34,241 bases of DNA from M55B127 sp035269185 (GCA_964430875.1 CAYSHP010000019.1:1-34241), one strand, 5' to 3'. Positions 1-9,251 are shown, counted from the first letter of the stretch. The notes: generated by a model not told the origin, from the letters alone. Numbers and translations are program-made.

Positions 1-56
1 CCGGCTTATTATATAGGTTAAACTTTAAAACTACATAATTGAATTTTTTGCAAACA

Positions 57-85
57 AAATGGGCAGATATTTAATCTGCCCATTT
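57..85 (-). terminator. Intrinsic terminator of the DUF975 gene
   Basis: A perfect 12-bp inverted repeat (57-68 with 74-85, core GGGCAGAT/ATCTGCCC) encloses a 5-nt loop. It lies 24 bp past the stop of the DUF975 gene. On the minus strand it is followed by a T-rich stretch (TTTTGTTTG), as expected for a Rho-independent terminator. Confidence 0.8.
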
Positions 86-108
86 GTGTATATATTTTAT
101 GTTACCTT

Positions 109-819
109 TTAACTACTTAACCTTAATTCCTCCGCAGTAGTTAGATTATTTTCTAATGCTTTTTCCCTTAATTTAATGTATAATTCAGCATTAGTTGCAT
201 CATAGTATGGTTGAACGAATAATACACCAATTCCTAAAAATAGGGCTCCTAAGATAAACCAACCAATAAAAGATATATCTAAGACAAAGACCTTTAACTT
301 CTCATCCTTCATCATATCCTGACTCAATTGGATAGCTCTTTTAGGGCCTAATTCTGGGTTCTCAGCTAATAGATAAGGAACTAACCTGTATGCATAATAC
401 TTAATAATTCCGGGGATAATTAATAATAATGTCCATAATATTAGATAAATAGTTCTCATAAACATAGCCTTAAATACATTCATATAACTTCCCTGTTTAA
501 ACACATAACCTAGATAACCAAGATTAGATTTACCTTCGGTTAATTCAATAAAATATTTTCTTCCCCCCACTTCTAAAAAGTATCCTATAAATAATCTTAA
601 AAAAATTAAAACAACTACTCCTAGTGCAAATAGGAAAAATATTTCAAAGTCAATATTGAGTATAGCTCCACCGCCAGAACTGCCGCTTGAACTTTGAAAT
701 TCTCCCCTATTATGACTGCCTCCGGTAATTAAAATAAGAAAACTAACTAAAAATGCCGGCCAATAATTACCTTTTAAAATACTTTTTGCTTTAGCTTTCA
801 AATCAGCTCTATTCCACAT
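109..819 (-). CDS. DUF975 family membrane protein
   Basis: This 236-residue integral membrane protein has the N-terminus typical of DUF975 (MWNRADLKAKAKSIL followed at once by a hydrophobic segment). Four to five membrane spans are visible, near residues 20-36, 55-82, 118-142 and 180-205. A serine/glycine-rich loop sits near residues 40-50. The central stretch from about 138 (PGIIKYYAYRLVPYLLAENP, then an acidic, Lys-rich segment) is the conserved core of the family. The function of DUF975 proteins is unknown. The start is an ATG preceded by GAAGGTG. The gene stands alone: divergent from the regulator at 1009 and followed by a strong terminator. The assignment to the family is firm, but no role can be given. 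Confidence 0.85.
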   Translation of the reverse strand: MWNRADLKAKAKSILKGNYWPAFLVSFLILITGGSHNRGEFQSSSGSSGGGAILNIDFEIFFLFALGVVVLIFLRLFIGYFLEVGGRKYFIELTEGKSNLGYLGYVFKQGSYMNVFKAMFMRTIYLILWTLLLIIPGIIKYYAYRLVPYLLAENPELGPKRAIQLSQDMMKDEKLKVFVLDISFIGWFILGALFLGIGVLFVQPYYDATNAELYIKLREKALENNLTTAEELRLSS

Positions 820-936
820 TTTTTCACCTTCTTTTTATTTACTTATATTACAATTCTTTTTTTCTAAATAAAGTCCTTTATATTTTTGGCTTTTTTTATA
901 TTTTGCAACTTTTTTATAACTTTATGCAATATATAC

Positions 937-965
937 TTGACATTTTGTAAGATATAGAGTATGAT
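937..965 (+). promoter_or_regulatory. Sigma-A type promoter of the Xre-regulator gene
   Basis: A consensus -35 TTGACA (937-942) is separated by exactly 17 nt from TATGAT (960-965). Transcription would begin near 972, about 37 nt before the regulator ATG. It is the best-matched promoter in the window. The two-gene unit behind it includes a DNA-binding protein, so autoregulation is plausible. Confidence 0.8.
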
Positions 966-1008
966 TATTTAAGATTTAGCACTTTTTGAAAGGAGCGATT
1001 TGTATTGA

Positions 1009-1218
1009 ATGAAAAATTTAAAATTAAAAGCTGCTAGGGCACAAAAAGATTTAACTCAAAAAGAGTTAGCTGATAAGGTGGGAGTTACTAGACAGACCAT
1101 TGGACTCATTGAAAACGGCAAGTATAATCCTACCATCAGTTTATGTATTGATATATCTAAAACATTGGATAAAACTTTGAATGACCTTTTTTGGAAGGAT
1201 GATAAAAATGATAAATAA
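1009..1218 (+). CDS. Small Xre-family helix-turn-helix transcriptional regulator
   Basis: The 69-residue protein is essentially a single HTH_3 (Cro/C1) domain. The helix-turn-helix runs through TQKELADKVGVTRQTIGLIENG (about residues 16-37), followed by the family's NPTISLCIDISKTLD segment. Very short regulators of this type (YozG-like) often sit just before a small membrane protein, as here. The ATG follows AAAGGAG (989-995) with a rather long 13-nt spacer. The stop overlaps the next gene by 11 bp, implying translational coupling. It probably represses its own promoter or controls the partner's function; its target is not evident from the sequence. Confidence 0.9.
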   Translation: MKNLKLKAARAQKDLTQKELADKVGVTRQTIGLIENGKYNPTISLCIDISKTLDKTLNDLFWKDDKNDK

Positions 1219-1690
1219 ACTATTTAAAAATATTAATAACGATGAACGGATAAAAAGATTGCTTTATAAATATGGATTTGAATCTTTTGCTATCATGTCT
1301 CTTATGCTTTCGGGCATTATAATCTATAGGAATCTTTTGAGTGGCATAAGCCTATCTGAATATAAAGTAGAATTTAGTATCTTAGCTATAGGGGGCTTAT
1401 ATTTTATTTTAAGATCAGCCTTTGGAGGAATTGTTTCTTTACCTGAAAGTAAGACAGAACGTAAAAAATTTATTAAGTATATTATTTTAGGTAATATAAC
1501 ATTTGGACTCTTATTTGGAACATTCATTTCTATAAGAAACACAATCCTTTATTTAGATGGTACATATAATCTATTAAGCCTTTCAATTTTATTAATAACA
1601 GCTCTTAGTGCTATGATTTTTGGCTTTGCTATTATGGGAGTTTTTATAGTTCTTTCAAATTATTATGCTAATAAAGATTTAGTAGAATGA
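1208..1690 (+). CDS. Small membrane protein paired with the Xre regulator
   Basis: This 160-residue protein has four likely membrane spans, roughly residues 27-45, 56-76, 92-112 and 123-150 counted from this start. I prefer the ATG at 1208 to the in-frame ATGs at 1181 and 1199, because GGAAGGA (1193-1199) is spaced 8 nt from it and the overlap with the regulator is then 11 bp. It resembles membrane partners of YozG-like regulators in Firmicutes, which are of unknown function. No catalytic motif is visible. A bidirectional hairpin follows 34 bp after the stop. Confidence 0.75.
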   Translation: MINKLFKNINNDERIKRLLYKYGFESFAIMSLMLSGIIIYRNLLSGISLSEYKVEFSILAIGGLYFILRSAFGGIVSLPESKTERKKFIKYIILGNITFGLLFGTFISIRNTILYLDGTYNLLSLSILLITALSAMIFGFAIMGVFIVLSNYYANKDLVE

Positions 1691-1724
1691 TCTTTTTATA
1701 AATTTGCATATCGCTTAATTATAA

Positions 1725-1748
1725 AATGACCGCCTCTCAGCGGTCATT
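1725..1748. terminator. Bidirectional terminator between convergent genes
   Basis: A 9-bp stem (1725-1733 AATGACCGC with 1740-1748) and a 6-nt loop lie between the convergent plus-strand regulator unit and minus-strand kinase gene. The stem ends are A/T-rich on both sides, so it can serve both directions. Confidence 0.75.
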
Positions 1749-1763
1749 ATTTGTTAAAATATT

Positions 1764-3134
1764 CTATTTTTGTTGATGAGGTATTTTTATATAAAAGGCT
1801 GCTCCTTTGTCTTCATTTTTAACCCAGATTTCACCATCATGTAGTTCTAATATAAATTTAGAAATTGCAAGTCCTAATCCAAATTCACCATCTTTACCTT
1901 TTTGGAATTTTTGGAATATCTTTTCTTTATTTTCTTTTTCAATGGGGGGACCATCATTAAAGACTCTTATCATGATGTTATCATTTTCTTTATATAAATC
2001 AACGGTTACTTTATTAGCAGCATATTTTAATTGATTATCAAATATATTATCCATTACAACTTCTAATTTTTCTTTATCACATATACATTCAATATCTTCT
2101 AGATTTAATTCCCAATCAATATCCACATTTCTCCATTCAAATCTATTCACTTTTTTAAGGACAATGTCCTTTAAATTAACTTCTTCCACCTTTAAGGACT
2201 GATTAGAAAGATGGTCCATTTTTGTAATATTAAGTAAGGAACGGACTCTTTCTTCCATCTTAAAGGTTTCATCTTCTATATTTTGTAAGGTATTATCCAT
2301 TTCTTCTTTTGGAATAATACCGTCCATTAAGGATTGAATATAGCTTCTGATTACCATGATCGGTGTTTTCAATTCATGAGATGCTTCTTGTAAGAATTCC
2401 TGCTGTTTTTCATCTCTTTCAACTAACTGTTTACGCATCCAATCAATAGTCTTGCCTAATTTACCGATCTCATCTTCTCTTTGCAAATCAACTTCTATAT
2501 CCCATTTCTTATTAGCAATATTTTTTACTTTGTTTTCTAATCTTTTTAAAGGCCTAGTTAGATATCGAGCTAAAAGTAAGGAAGCAAGCCAGGTAACAAC
2601 TGAAATAATTAACAATAATTTAAGTATTTGATTAAATATGGCTTCCACTAAGTTATCCCGATAAGTACCTGAAATATATGAAACTAAAAAATAGGGATGG
2701 TTACTGAGTTCAATTTTATTAATCCTATAAAAAAGTACCCTGTTTTCTAATTTTTCTTGATAATTGCTTGTATCAGCCGTCTGTGAAAGGGCATTTTCTA
2801 CAAATATACTACCATATTGGACGGGAGTAGTTCCTCCGATCATCATCCCCTCTTTTGTTATTAGAGTATGCCTCACAATCCTGAAAGAAGGACTACGAAA
2901 CTCTTCTCGTTCCGGAAAGATCGGAAAGTATTCGAATAATTCATCTCTTAAATTACCGTAATTTAAAAGATATTCCTGAGCATCTTCTAGACGTGCAAAA
3001 GTTTCTCTCGTAAAAGAAGACCTTAATATTATAGGGATTATTATGGATAAAATAATTGCAGTACCACCTAAAATTAAACCTAGAATTATCCATATCTGAA
3101 AAGAAAGAGGTTTATCTTTGAAGTTAAACTTCAT
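1764..3134 (-). CDS. Sensor histidine kinase of the efflux operon
   Basis: A membrane histidine kinase of 456 residues from the ATG at 3134. A TM helix near residues 12-38 and another near 165-190 flank an extracytoplasmic sensor loop of about 125 residues. A HAMP-like linker follows (TRPLKRLENKVKNIA). The phospho-acceptor is the His in ASHELKTP near residue 253. The ATPase domain has an N-box (DNIFDNQLKYA), a G1 box (NDGPP) and a G2 box (GEFGLGLAISKF). An in-frame GTG at 3164 would run deeper into the response-regulator gene, so I use the ATG, which overlaps that gene by 11 bp. It presumably phosphorylates the upstream response regulator. Its position at the end of a MacAB-type efflux operon suggests sensing of envelope stress or the exported compound; the ligand is unknown. 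Confidence 0.92.
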   Translation of the reverse strand: MKFNFKDKPLSFQIWIILGLILGGTAIILSIIIPIILRSSFTRETFARLEDAQEYLLNYGNLRDELFEYFPIFPEREEFRSPSFRIVRHTLITKEGMMIGGTTPVQYGSIFVENALSQTADTSNYQEKLENRVLFYRINKIELSNHPYFLVSYISGTYRDNLVEAIFNQILKLLLIISVVTWLASLLLARYLTRPLKRLENKVKNIANKKWDIEVDLQREDEIGKLGKTIDWMRKQLVERDEKQQEFLQEASHELKTPIMVIRSYIQSLMDGIIPKEEMDNTLQNIEDETFKMEERVRSLLNITKMDHLSNQSLKVEEVNLKDIVLKKVNRFEWRNVDIDWELNLEDIECICDKEKLEVVMDNIFDNQLKYAANKVTVDLYKENDNIMIRVFNDGPPIEKENKEKIFQKFQKGKDGEFGLGLAISKFILELHDGEIWVKNEDKGAAFYIKIPHQQK

Positions 3135-3807
3135 CTTTTTGCACCAACCTATAACCATGACCATAAATTGTTTCTATCTTTAAGTCAGGCAGTTTTTTCC
3201 TTAATCGTCTTATTAAATCATCTACAACCCGGTCTGATCCGAAGTAATCTCTACCCCAGACATTATTTAAAATTTGTTCACGGGTTAAGGCATGTGAAAT
3301 ATTTTTTAGAAAAAAGATTAAAAGATCAAATTCGCGGGAAGTTAAGTCAATAACTTCTTTATTATCTTTTGTCTTGACCACTCTACTTTGCACATCTACA
3401 ATATAATTCCCATATTGGATATCTTGTTTTTCTTCTTGATCTCCATAGATTCTTTTAAATATCTTTTTAATCCTAATTACTAACTCGCGGGGAGAAAAAG
3501 GTTTGGCAATATAATCATCACTACCTTTTTCCAAACCAGTAATGCGATCTAAATCCTCATCACGGGCTGAAATGAAGATGACCGGTATTTCTGGATTATT
3601 GGCCTTTATCTTATCAATCAGTTCAAAACCATCAATATCTGGTAACATAATATCTAAAACCCAGATATCGGGTTTTTCCCCAATTACTTCAACTGCAGAA
3701 AGTCCATTATGAAATGATTTAACATCCCAGCCTTCATTTTTTAAATAGGAAGTTAAGATTGAATTTAAACTTTTATCATCTTCGACAAGATATACATTAT
3801 AGGACAT
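3124..3807 (-). CDS. OmpR/PhoB-family response regulator of the efflux operon
   Basis: A 227-residue two-domain regulator. The receiver domain has the acidic pair D10/D11, phospho-acceptor D52 (VLDIMLPDIDG), S80 and K102 (AKPFSP). The C-terminal winged helix shows the OmpR-type TSREFDLL, SDRVVDDLIRRLRKK and YGHGYRL segments. The ATG has a GAAGGTG ribosome-binding site. The gene lies 33 bp after the permease stop and overlaps the kinase, so it is likely co-transcribed with the pump. OmpR-family dimers typically bind tandem direct repeats about one helical turn apart. Such repeats occur just upstream of the first tolC-like gene (9275-9293), the most likely target. Confidence 0.95.
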   Translation of the reverse strand: MSYNVYLVEDDKSLNSILTSYLKNEGWDVKSFHNGLSAVEVIGEKPDIWVLDIMLPDIDGFELIDKIKANNPEIPVIFISARDEDLDRITGLEKGSDDYIAKPFSPRELVIRIKKIFKRIYGDQEEKQDIQYGNYIVDVQSRVVKTKDNKEVIDLTSREFDLLIFFLKNISHALTREQILNNVWGRDYFGSDRVVDDLIRRLRKKLPDLKIETIYGHGYRLVQKDEV

Positions 3808-3840
3808 ATTTTCACCTTCTATATTATATTTTACATTAAT

Positions 3841-5052
3841 CTACTCATAACTTAAAGCATCTACGGGATCTAGTTTGGAAGCCCTATAAGCAGGATAGAT
3901 TCCAAAGAACATTCCCACTACCAGTGAAAAGGAAAAGGCTAGGGCCACTATTCCACTAGACATTATAAACGGCCAACCGCCAACTTGGGAAATATAGTAG
4001 GCTGCTGTACCTCCAAATAAAATTCCGATTATGCCTCCAATACTACTTAAAGTTAAGGACTCAATAATGAATTGAAATAATATATCTCTTTTTTTAGCTC
4101 CTAGTGCTTTACGGATACCAATTTCCTTGGTTCTTTCTGTCACAGAAACAAGCATAATATTCATAATGCCAATTCCACCAACTAATAGTGAAATACCTGC
4201 AATACCGCTTAACATTAATCTCATCGTATTGGTAACATCATTAATTGTATTTAACAGTTGATCCTGACTGAATATATTATAATTTTCATCTTCTGATATA
4301 TAATTGTCTAAAAGATATTCAATCTCCTCTAAAGCCTTATCTGCATTTTCACTAGATTCAGATTGAGCTACAAAATTGCTTACATATTTACTATTACTTA
4401 CTTTATTCATAAAAGTAGAAATAGGGATATAGGCCTGTCCATTTAGATCTCCTGTAAGACCTCTACCTTTTTCTTCCATAACCCCGATTACTTTATATAT
4501 CTGGGTTTGGTTATTAACATTAAATTTTAAACTTTGTCCAACCGGATTAGAATCAGGAAATAATTCATCAACCAGGTCAGAACCTAATACCATCACATTT
4601 GTACTGTTTTGGACATCATAATCAGAAAAAAAGATCCCAAACCTTGGGTAATATTTATTTATTACTTGATAGTACTCTTCAGTTCCTACTAAACTCGCTC
4701 TATAGTTATTATCACCTTTAATAAATAAGCCACTGCGGCTGTCATTAGGAATAACTCGTCTGACATGTGGGCTGTTTTGTTCAATTTGTTCTCCTAATTC
4801 TAAAGTGAAAAGGTCTACCGAAGAACGGCTTATTCCGCTCGCTCCACCCCTTCTGATCCCCGGACTAATATTAATTAAATTAGAACCAAGGGATGAAATA
4901 TTAGAGGTAATTTGTGCTTGTGAACCTGAAGCAATTGATACAACAGCGATTACCGCTCCTACCCCAATTATTATGCCTAGCATGGAAAGTAAGGTTCTTA
5001 ATTTATTGGAATAAAGACTCTGTATTGCTATCTTTATGGTTTCATAGATCAT
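3841..5052 (-). CDS. MacB-type ABC transporter permease
   Basis: A 403-residue FtsX/MacB-like permease. The N-terminal TM helix follows the typical IKIAIQSLYSNKLRTLLSML start (about residues 6-45). A large extracytoplasmic MacB-periplasmic-core domain follows (about 50-270). Three C-terminal TM helices come after, including the conserved VTERTKEIGIRKALGAKKRDI stretch. MacB permeases transmit ATP-driven motion to the periplasmic adaptor rather than moving substrate through the membrane. ATPase and permease are separate genes here, whereas E. coli MacB is a fusion. The ATG overlaps the ATPase stop (ATGA, 4 bp), so translation is coupled. Confidence 0.93.
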   Translation of the reverse strand: MIYETIKIAIQSLYSNKLRTLLSMLGIIIGVGAVIAVVSIASGSQAQITSNISSLGSNLINISPGIRRGGASGISRSSVDLFTLELGEQIEQNSPHVRRVIPNDSRSGLFIKGDNNYRASLVGTEEYYQVINKYYPRFGIFFSDYDVQNSTNVMVLGSDLVDELFPDSNPVGQSLKFNVNNQTQIYKVIGVMEEKGRGLTGDLNGQAYIPISTFMNKVSNSKYVSNFVAQSESSENADKALEEIEYLLDNYISEDENYNIFSQDQLLNTINDVTNTMRLMLSGIAGISLLVGGIGIMNIMLVSVTERTKEIGIRKALGAKKRDILFQFIIESLTLSSIGGIIGILFGGTAAYYISQVGGWPFIMSSGIVALAFSFSLVVGMFFGIYPAYRASKLDPVDALSYE

Positions 5053-5726
5053 GACGCTCTCACATCCTGTTTCACTCGTCCATCAACTAAGTTTATGGTC
5101 CTTCTAGCATAAGCAGCAATATTAGATTCATGAGTTACTAATATGATAGTATGACCTTGCTCATTTAATCTTTGAAAAAGATCCATAATCTCTTCACCCG
5201 TGGTGGTATCTAAATTACCGGTCGGCTCGTCGGCTAATATTAAAGAAGGATTATTAGCCAGGGCACGTGCTACTGCTACCCTCTGTTTTTGACCACCGGA
5301 AATTTCATTCGGGTAGTGTTTCATTCTATGTCCTAAACCTACTTTTTCTAAGAGGTCTTTGGCTCTTTCTATTCTTTCCTTTTTGCTTTCCCCTTTATAT
5401 ATTAAAGGTACTTCTACATTGTGTAAAACTGAATGCTTTGGCAAAAGATTAAACTGTTGAAAAACAAAACCAACTTCTTTATTCCTAATTGTAGCCAGTT
5501 TATTTTCACTAGCTTTAGATATATCCTGGCCATTTAAACTGTAAAATCCGGAAGTTGCTTTATGCAGACAACCTATTATATGCATAAGAGTTGATTTGCC
5601 TGAGCCGGAAGGGCCCATGATGGCAACCATCTCTCCTTTTTCAATTTCAAAAGAAACATTAGTTAGTGCTTGGACTTCTACTTTACCATTTTTATATACC
5701 TTGTTTACGTCATCTAATTTAATCAT
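5049..5726 (-). CDS. MacB/LolD-type ABC transporter ATPase
   Basis: A 225-residue ATPase with all the expected motifs: Walker A GPSGSGKS (about 39-46), Q-loop VFQQFNLLP, signature ISGGQKQRVAVARAL, Walker B LILADEPTGNLD, and H-loop LVTHE. The length and motif wording match the LolD/MacB subgroup that powers tripartite efflux or lipoprotein release. It begins 2 bp after the adaptor stop and overlaps the permease by 4 bp. With adaptor and TolC-like genes immediately upstream, tripartite efflux is the better reading than lipoprotein sorting. Confidence 0.95.
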   Translation of the reverse strand: MIKLDDVNKVYKNGKVEVQALTNVSFEIEKGEMVAIMGPSGSGKSTLMHIIGCLHKATSGFYSLNGQDISKASENKLATIRNKEVGFVFQQFNLLPKHSVLHNVEVPLIYKGESKKERIERAKDLLEKVGLGHRMKHYPNEISGGQKQRVAVARALANNPSLILADEPTGNLDTTTGEEIMDLFQRLNEQGHTIILVTHESNIAAYARRTINLVDGRVKQDVRAS

Positions 5727-5728
5727 CT

Positions 5729-6763
5729 TTAATTACCTCCACCTTGCGGTGGACCTCCCTGGAACATACCGCGCTGAGTCTGACCGGAGTTTCCAGATTG
5801 AGCCATTGCGGCACTATTTACTACAATTTCATCTCCACTCTCTAAACCAGACTCTATAACCACTCTTAAACCATCTGTTAAACCGGTGGTTACTTCTACA
5901 TCTTGTGTATTTTCTCCAACAACCTTTTGTATATACTTTTTACCTTCTTTATTTAAAATTGCCGTAACAGGTATAATAATTTTATCCTGTACCTGTCCTA
6001 CAATTATATCCATATCAGCAGATAACCCGGGTTTAAAGGAGTCATGGACTGAATTGATTAAAACAGTAATTGGTATTGTAACAACACCACTGGTGCTTTC
6101 GGCTTTTGAACCAATTTCTGTTAACTGACCTGTTAGTTGTAACCCGGGTAATGCTTCCATACTGATTTCAACATTTTGACCAATTTCCAGATTAGCTAGT
6201 TCACTTTCATCTATATTGGCCTTTACTTCATATTGAGAATTATCTATTAAGGTTGCCACTTCTTGACCGCTATTTATATAATCTCCTTTTTGCACTAACA
6301 GTTCAGTTATAACACCAGAATAAGGTGCCTTTAATTGAGTATCGTCAAGTCTTTCTTTAGCTATTTCGTAATCCAGTTCAGCTTCTTTGATTGCATTAGG
6401 AGAACCATTTATTCGAGCATTTTTTAATTGATTCTCTGCTTTAACAAACTGAAGCTGAGCCTGGTTGTTTTTTAACTCTATTAAAATCTTATCTTCCTCA
6501 ACATTATCACCTTCTTCTACATTAACAGCAGCTACTGTTCCATCTGTAGAAAAGGTTAGATTTTGTTCTTCGATAGGAAAAATATTACCACTAGCAGAAA
6601 TCGTTTTTTTCATACTACCAGTCTGAACTTCTAAAGTGTTTTTATCTGTAATTTGTTGGGTCTTTTGTTGATTATTTTGAGCATAATATCTAGTATAGCC
6701 GAAGTAGCCTCCTGCTAATACTATTACTATTATCACTGTAATGATTAGTACTTTTTTTATCAC
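5729..6763 (-). CDS. MacA/HlyD-type periplasmic adaptor (membrane fusion) protein
   Basis: A 344-residue adaptor with an N-terminal membrane anchor (about residues 4-25), a biotinyl-lipoyl-like half-motif before and after a coiled-coil hairpin (about 95-140), and beta-barrel and membrane-proximal domains. The hairpin is short. A Gly/Gln/Pro-rich tail ends the protein (about 320-344). It would bridge the inner-membrane MacB-like pump and the outer-membrane TolC-like channel. The start is GTG, overlapping the preceding TGA (GTGA), with GAGGAGGTAACCAA upstream as ribosome-binding site. The adaptor class is clear; the transported substrate is not. Confidence 0.92.
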   Translation of the reverse strand: MIKKVLIITVIIVIVLAGGYFGYTRYYAQNNQQKTQQITDKNTLEVQTGSMKKTISASGNIFPIEEQNLTFSTDGTVAAVNVEEGDNVEEDKILIELKNNQAQLQFVKAENQLKNARINGSPNAIKEAELDYEIAKERLDDTQLKAPYSGVITELLVQKGDYINSGQEVATLIDNSQYEVKANIDESELANLEIGQNVEISMEALPGLQLTGQLTEIGSKAESTSGVVTIPITVLINSVHDSFKPGLSADMDIIVGQVQDKIIIPVTAILNKEGKKYIQKVVGENTQDVEVTTGLTDGLRVVIESGLESGDEIVVNSAAMAQSGNSGQTQRGMFQGGPPQGGGN

Positions 6764-8151
6764 TTGGTTACCTCCTCAACAATCTCATTAGGTCTTGTTA
6801 AGATTAAGAGGTCTAATTTATTTAAAAATATATCATCTCTATTTCTATTTAAATTAATCAAAGCATTTCTTTCATTAAGCCTGTTATTTACTAATAAATT
6901 TTCTTCTACAGCACCGGCTGCAAACTGTTCTTTTACAATTTCAGTATCTTTTTTTGCTTTTTCATACTTTAATTGACTGCTTTTTGCTTCTAATTGAGCT
7001 AAGTTGACCTGATCAATTAGACTATCTATATTATTGGCAGTTTGTTCATAAAGTTGTTCTAAGGAAAGTTCACTGTTTTCTATCTCCTGCTTTTTATTTT
7101 CAACTGTCATCTCTTGTACTCCACTATCAAAAATATTATAACTTACATTAATCGATGCATTAAATTCTTCATCACTATCATAACTGCTCTGTAAAGTTAC
7201 CTGAGGAGCATCGTCTTTTTTAAGCCAGTCAAGTTCTTTTTGCAAGTACTCTTTTCTATTAATGATATTTGCAAACTGGCTGCTGGTTTTAACAACATTT
7301 TCTACCATCTGTCCTTTGTCTAAACTTTCCATCTCAAGATTATTTGTTAAGTCTGTAAGCTCTGTTAGAACTTTACTGTCTTTATTTAAAATAATTTCAG
7401 TATTTTTTGCTAATCGCAAGTCTGATAAAAGCTGCATTTTTACCTGTTTGAAGTTCTGCTGACTTTGCTTTAAATTAAATACTGCATCATTTAAATTAAT
7501 TTCGGCCTGTAGTAAGTCCTGCTGACCGGCCTCATTTATCTCAACTTTTTTTTGGATTTTATCATAATTATTTTGAGCAACTATTTGTCTTTCTTTTAAA
7601 ACTTCAATACTTTCATTTATTCTAACTAATTGCAAATATTTATTTATCCAGTTTTTGGCTAATTCAGCTTGTTTATTGAAGAGCTCTTTTTGTTTTTGAT
7701 TAAGTTGGTTATTTAAATTAAGCAAGTTCTTTATACTTTCTGATGGCACATTAGGATAAAGGTCTACATCCATATTTATTGCATAAATAACTTCTGAACC
7801 ATCAAAGTCATAGGATGCTTGTGGACTTAAAGTAACTCTATTTTGAACAAATTTTTTATTAATAGAAAGATTTACCTGTTCACTATTATCTCTTGTTATT
7901 GAAACTGCATCATCTTCTATTAATTGTTTATTTAAACTCATATTAGCCTGCCAATCGCTGCGGGCTTTGGTTAGTTTCATATTTCTTTGAATAGTTTCTA
8001 ATTCATTTTTGAGCTGTTTTATTTCTATATTATTATTCATTCCAGTTCTAATTAATTCTTCTAAATTATATTCTGCAGCTTGGATGCTAACCGATGAAAA
8101 AATTAATACAAATATACTTATCAACAAGATTACTTTATATCTTTTATTCAT
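6760..8151 (-). CDS. TolC-family outer-membrane efflux protein (second of two)
   Basis: This 463-residue protein has a Sec signal peptide (MNKRYKVILLISIFVLIF, likely cut after IQA) and two OEP-type repeats rich in long helices with Gln, Asn and Leu. The family pattern of an N-terminal LEELI..G..NN.EI segment recurs in each half. Its length matches that of a complete TolC-like protomer. In a tripartite pump it would form the outer-membrane channel and periplasmic tunnel. It overlaps the upstream tolC-like gene by 8 bp and the adaptor by 4 bp. A secreted, TolC-like protein implies an outer membrane, so the host is probably a diderm Firmicute. Confidence 0.85.
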   Translation of the reverse strand: MNKRYKVILLISIFVLIFSSVSIQAAEYNLEELIRTGMNNNIEIKQLKNELETIQRNMKLTKARSDWQANMSLNKQLIEDDAVSITRDNSEQVNLSINKKFVQNRVTLSPQASYDFDGSEVIYAINMDVDLYPNVPSESIKNLLNLNNQLNQKQKELFNKQAELAKNWINKYLQLVRINESIEVLKERQIVAQNNYDKIQKKVEINEAGQQDLLQAEINLNDAVFNLKQSQQNFKQVKMQLLSDLRLAKNTEIILNKDSKVLTELTDLTNNLEMESLDKGQMVENVVKTSSQFANIINRKEYLQKELDWLKKDDAPQVTLQSSYDSDEEFNASINVSYNIFDSGVQEMTVENKKQEIENSELSLEQLYEQTANNIDSLIDQVNLAQLEAKSSQLKYEKAKKDTEIVKEQFAAGAVEENLLVNNRLNERNALINLNRNRDDIFLNKLDLLILTRPNEIVEEVTK

Positions 8152-9205
8152 CTTCTAACACCTCTGCACCGGGATTCATGAACTGTTTAATATTAAGTTT
8201 TTGTATATAGTAGTTCATGTAAGCATTGTAAAGTTGGTACTCGGACTGCAGAACTGAAATTTCACCTTCAAGTAAATCATTTTGAGTAATTAAACCTGAT
8301 TTATACTGTTCTTCTAAAATATTATAAGTTTCATGGGCCTGTTGTATTTTATCTTGAGAAATTGTAATATTACTCTCTAAATTAATAATTTGATTGTGCA
8401 GTTCTCTAGCCTGACTACTTATCTCTTCTTTTTGTTTTTCTAACTGTAACTCAGCAATTTCTACTGAGTTTTCAGCCATGTTTTTATTCATTTCAGAAGA
8501 TGATACTACTTCTTTTTTCTTTAGATCAATTTTAGCAAGTTCTAGATTTAATTCATTCATTTTTTTATCCCAGCTGTTTTCATAAGCCCTATTAAATATC
8601 TCTTCTTCACTTAACTTAAGATATTCAGGTTCACTTAATTCAACCAAGGTAATCTCTGTACCTCTATTAATACCTAAATGTACTTTGAATTCAGTTTTTG
8701 ACTGATCATATTCATTTTTTAACTGTTCTCTTTCCTGTATATAGTCATTAACTTTAATTTGTTGATCTAAAATATCTAGTTGGCTTTTTTCTCCTACTTC
8801 ATACTGGGCTTTAACTTCATTTAGTAAATTTTCATTTAAAGTAATTTGTTTGTCTAAAGTCTCTATATTTTTCTTTTTTATTAATAGGTCTGTATACTGC
8901 TGTAAGGTTTGTTTGAGTAAGTTATTAGCAGTATTTATATAGCTTTTTTTAGCAGCTAATAAATTATATTCTGCCTGCAGTTCACTATAATTTGATTGAT
9001 TCAGCAGGTTCTGTGCTTTGCTTTTTTCATACTGAATCTGTTTATTCTCTAACTCCTTTTGAGCAATTTTTAGAGAAGTATTGTCCTGTAAAGTAATTTC
9101 ATAAGCCTTCTCTAAATTAATTTCCATACTGGCTGCAAAAACCGAGGATGTGAGCAGCATGACTGTAATTAGTACTAAAAACAAAATATTAAATCTCTTT
9201 TTCAT
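8144..9205 (-). CDS. TolC-family outer-membrane efflux protein (first of two, short)
   Basis: A 353-residue secreted protein with a clear signal peptide (basic N-end, hydrophobic core, cut after VFA). Heptad-rich helices follow, with two TolC-like halves (INLEKAYEITLQDN... and LNLELAKIDLKKKEV...). It is about 80-100 residues shorter than usual TolC protomers, so loops or barrel strands must be reduced. It is the first gene of the efflux operon. The ATG follows GGGAGG (9216-9221), one of the strongest ribosome-binding sites in the window. Family membership rests on repeat pattern and context. It may act as an alternative channel, a partner to the second TolC-like protein, or a periplasmic tunnel without a full barrel. 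Confidence 0.8.
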   Translation of the reverse strand: MKKRFNILFLVLITVMLLTSSVFAASMEINLEKAYEITLQDNTSLKIAQKELENKQIQYEKSKAQNLLNQSNYSELQAEYNLLAAKKSYINTANNLLKQTLQQYTDLLIKKKNIETLDKQITLNENLLNEVKAQYEVGEKSQLDILDQQIKVNDYIQEREQLKNEYDQSKTEFKVHLGINRGTEITLVELSEPEYLKLSEEEIFNRAYENSWDKKMNELNLELAKIDLKKKEVVSSSEMNKNMAENSVEIAELQLEKQKEEISSQARELHNQIINLESNITISQDKIQQAHETYNILEEQYKSGLITQNDLLEGEISVLQSEYQLYNAYMNYYIQKLNIKQFMNPGAEVLEDE

Positions 9206-9251
9206 GTTGAATAAACCTCCCGCTATTCTCTTAATTTTAATAGTATTTAAA

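Noticed and set aside
5049..5726. LolD lipoprotein-release ATPase
   Set aside because: The sequence alone would allow it, but neighbouring adaptor and TolC-like genes make a MacB efflux ATPase more likely.
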